The notes under the pieces were generated by a model, which searched no databases, had not been told where the DNA came from, and saw nothing but the letters and a program-made list of their open reading frames with translations. From contig JACNGE010000007.1 of NCBI GenBank assembly GCA_014384285.1, positions 45,928 through 109,927 on the forward strand: 64,000 nucleotides of DNA. Reading direction: 5' to 3'. This document shows, one piece after another, positions 63,467-64,000 of the stretch; position 1 is the stretch's first letter; each line of letters begins with the position of its first letter. The DNA is from Actinomycetota bacterium (GTDB taxonomy: Bacteria; Actinomycetota; Acidimicrobiia; Actinomarinales; Actinomarinaceae). The position numbers and the translations under genes were made by a program.

Positions 63467-63949
63467 ATGACTAAAAGTGAAAATACGCCGTTAAATAAGA
63501 ATGAAATAGAGATTGTAAAACTTACTGTTGAAGGCGAGAGCCAAAGAAGTATAGCAAAACAACTTGGCCTCTCCCCGAGTGCTATATGTCGAACTCTACA
63601 AAGACCCCATGTAGTAGATAAGATCAAATCTTCAACGCAAGAGCTCCACTACCCTATTTATCAACAAATGATGGATAACTATGCCAGAGGACAGGAACGT
63701 ATTGGAAGAGAAATTGACACTATGGACCTAAAAGAACTTAATAAATATTTAGGTCATACAAAACCCTTAATCATGTCAATGATCATTGAGAATGCTCGTG
63801 AGGAATTAAAAAAACAAATGCAAGCACAAGAAGGTCCTGTAGAGATTCAAATCAAATATTCTGATACTGATCAGACCAATCGACGTGAAGCATTAAGGCT
63901 CCTAAAAGAGTGGGGTTATGATGAGCCACCAGAAGATATTATAAACTGA
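63467..63949 (+). CDS. helix-turn-helix protein, phage small-terminase-like
   Basis: 160 residues. N-terminal HTH: KLTVEGESQRSIAKQLGLSPSAICRTLQR (read in parts), followed by a helical, charged middle and an acidic C terminus (KEWGYDEPPEDIIN). This order resembles phage small terminase subunits or homeodomain-like regulators; I could not choose. It lies between a complete tRNA-Arg and a tRNA-Val that lacks its 5' half, and its TGA stop overlaps the start of that fragment, so it is a candidate cargo gene of an integrated element. Confidence 0.6.
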   Translation: MTKSENTPLNKNEIEIVKLTVEGESQRSIAKQLGLSPSAICRTLQRPHVVDKIKSSTQELHYPIYQQMMDNYARGQERIGREIDTMDLKELNKYLGHTKPLIMSMIIENAREELKKQMQAQEGPVEIQIKYSDTDQTNRREALRLLKEWGYDEPPEDIIN

Positions 63950-63999
63950 GCGCTTCCCTTACAAGGAAGAAGTCACAGGTTCAAATCCTGTAGCGCCCA
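63948..63999 (+). other. tRNA-Val (UAC) 3' fragment, candidate attachment site
   Basis: Sequence begins at the 3' strand of the D-stem (GAGC) and continues through an intact anticodon stem-loop (CTTCC-CTTACAA-GGAAG, anticodon TAC), variable loop, T-arm (ACAGG-TTCAAAT-CCTGT), the acceptor 3' strand AGCGCCC and the discriminator A. The 5' acceptor strand GGGCGCT and D-arm are absent upstream. A 3' half-tRNA abutting foreign-looking sequence is the usual attR of tRNA-targeted integrases. The full gene would be expected on the other side of the element, outside this window. Confidence 0.65.
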
Positions 64000-64000
64000 C

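Noticed and set aside
63948..63999. A complete tRNA-Val with an intron or a distant D-arm
   Set aside because: No GGGCGCT acceptor strand or D-arm occurs in the preceding bases; the HTH coding sequence runs directly into the fragment.
1..64000. CRISPR arrays, rRNA genes and insertion sequences
   Set aside because: No regularly spaced repeats, rRNA sequence or transposase were recognised on either strand.

Overview
The window is strongly AT-rich and densely packed. It reads as a chromosomal segment of a small, streamlined marine planktonic actinobacterium. The evidence for Actinobacteria is the enolase / FtsB-like / DUF501 / Ppx order, a SUF operon carrying a Rieske ferredoxin, SpoIID-type wall proteins in the actinobacterial domain order, and many start codons placed 6-7 bases after a TANNNT -10 box (leaderless transcription). 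The low GC, a proton-pumping rhodopsin and stop-codon-overlapping genes make a relative of 'Candidatus Actinomarina' the best guess. This is inference from features; no marker gene was aligned.

Layout. 1-2886: 5'-truncated, very large cell-wall protein. 2883-11110 (minus): a 2-oxoacid dehydrogenase operon (E3, fused E1 alpha-beta, E2), a fused LipB-LipA lipoylation enzyme, then transketolase. 11275-13648: a metallo-beta-lactamase-fold hydrolase with a tiny membrane ORF in front, and an acyl-CoA dehydrogenase. 13725-16089: sufC-sufS-sufE. 16086-21195: purine-type phosphoribosyltransferase and a BmpA/Med-type nucleoside ABC importer. 21241-30462: de novo UMP operon (pyrR, pyrB, pyrC, carA, carB, pyrF) ending in unusually short pyrD-like and pyrE-like genes and a gene resembling the phage thymidine-hypermodification (ADDT / 5-hmdU-kinase helical) family. 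30455-35853 (minus): sufB-sufD-Rieske-sufC2-fumC-rpiB. 35936-41315: a hypothetical, an M23 peptidase, an orphan DNA methyltransferase and a heterodimeric ABC exporter. 41402-43547: a flavin-domain/UbiA fusion and a UbiE/MenG methyltransferase (quinone synthesis). 43554-46987 (minus): thiol-disulfide pair, rhodopsin, class II-like photolyase. 47052-54506: a CUT1 sugar importer with a fructokinase-like ROK kinase. 54652-63233 (minus): tRNA-Leu and housekeeping genes (ppx, DUF501, ftsB-like, eno, mazG, pgsA, pth, rplY), then a DrrAB-type ABC exporter. 63283-64000: tRNA-Arg, a phage-like HTH gene, and a tRNA-Val lacking its 5' half, which looks like an attachment site.

How it fits together. The genes describe a light-assisted heterotroph that imports sugars and nucleosides, oxidises 2-oxo acids through a self-contained lipoylation operon, makes its own pyrimidines and Fe-S clusters, and uses a quinone chain plus a green-type proton pump. 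The rhodopsin and the quinone genes carry an almost identical 21-base palindromic element at the same distance from their -10 boxes, suggesting a common regulator. Convergent genes abut or overlap almost everywhere, so there are almost no intergenic regions: no gene-free stretch exceeds about 300 bases.
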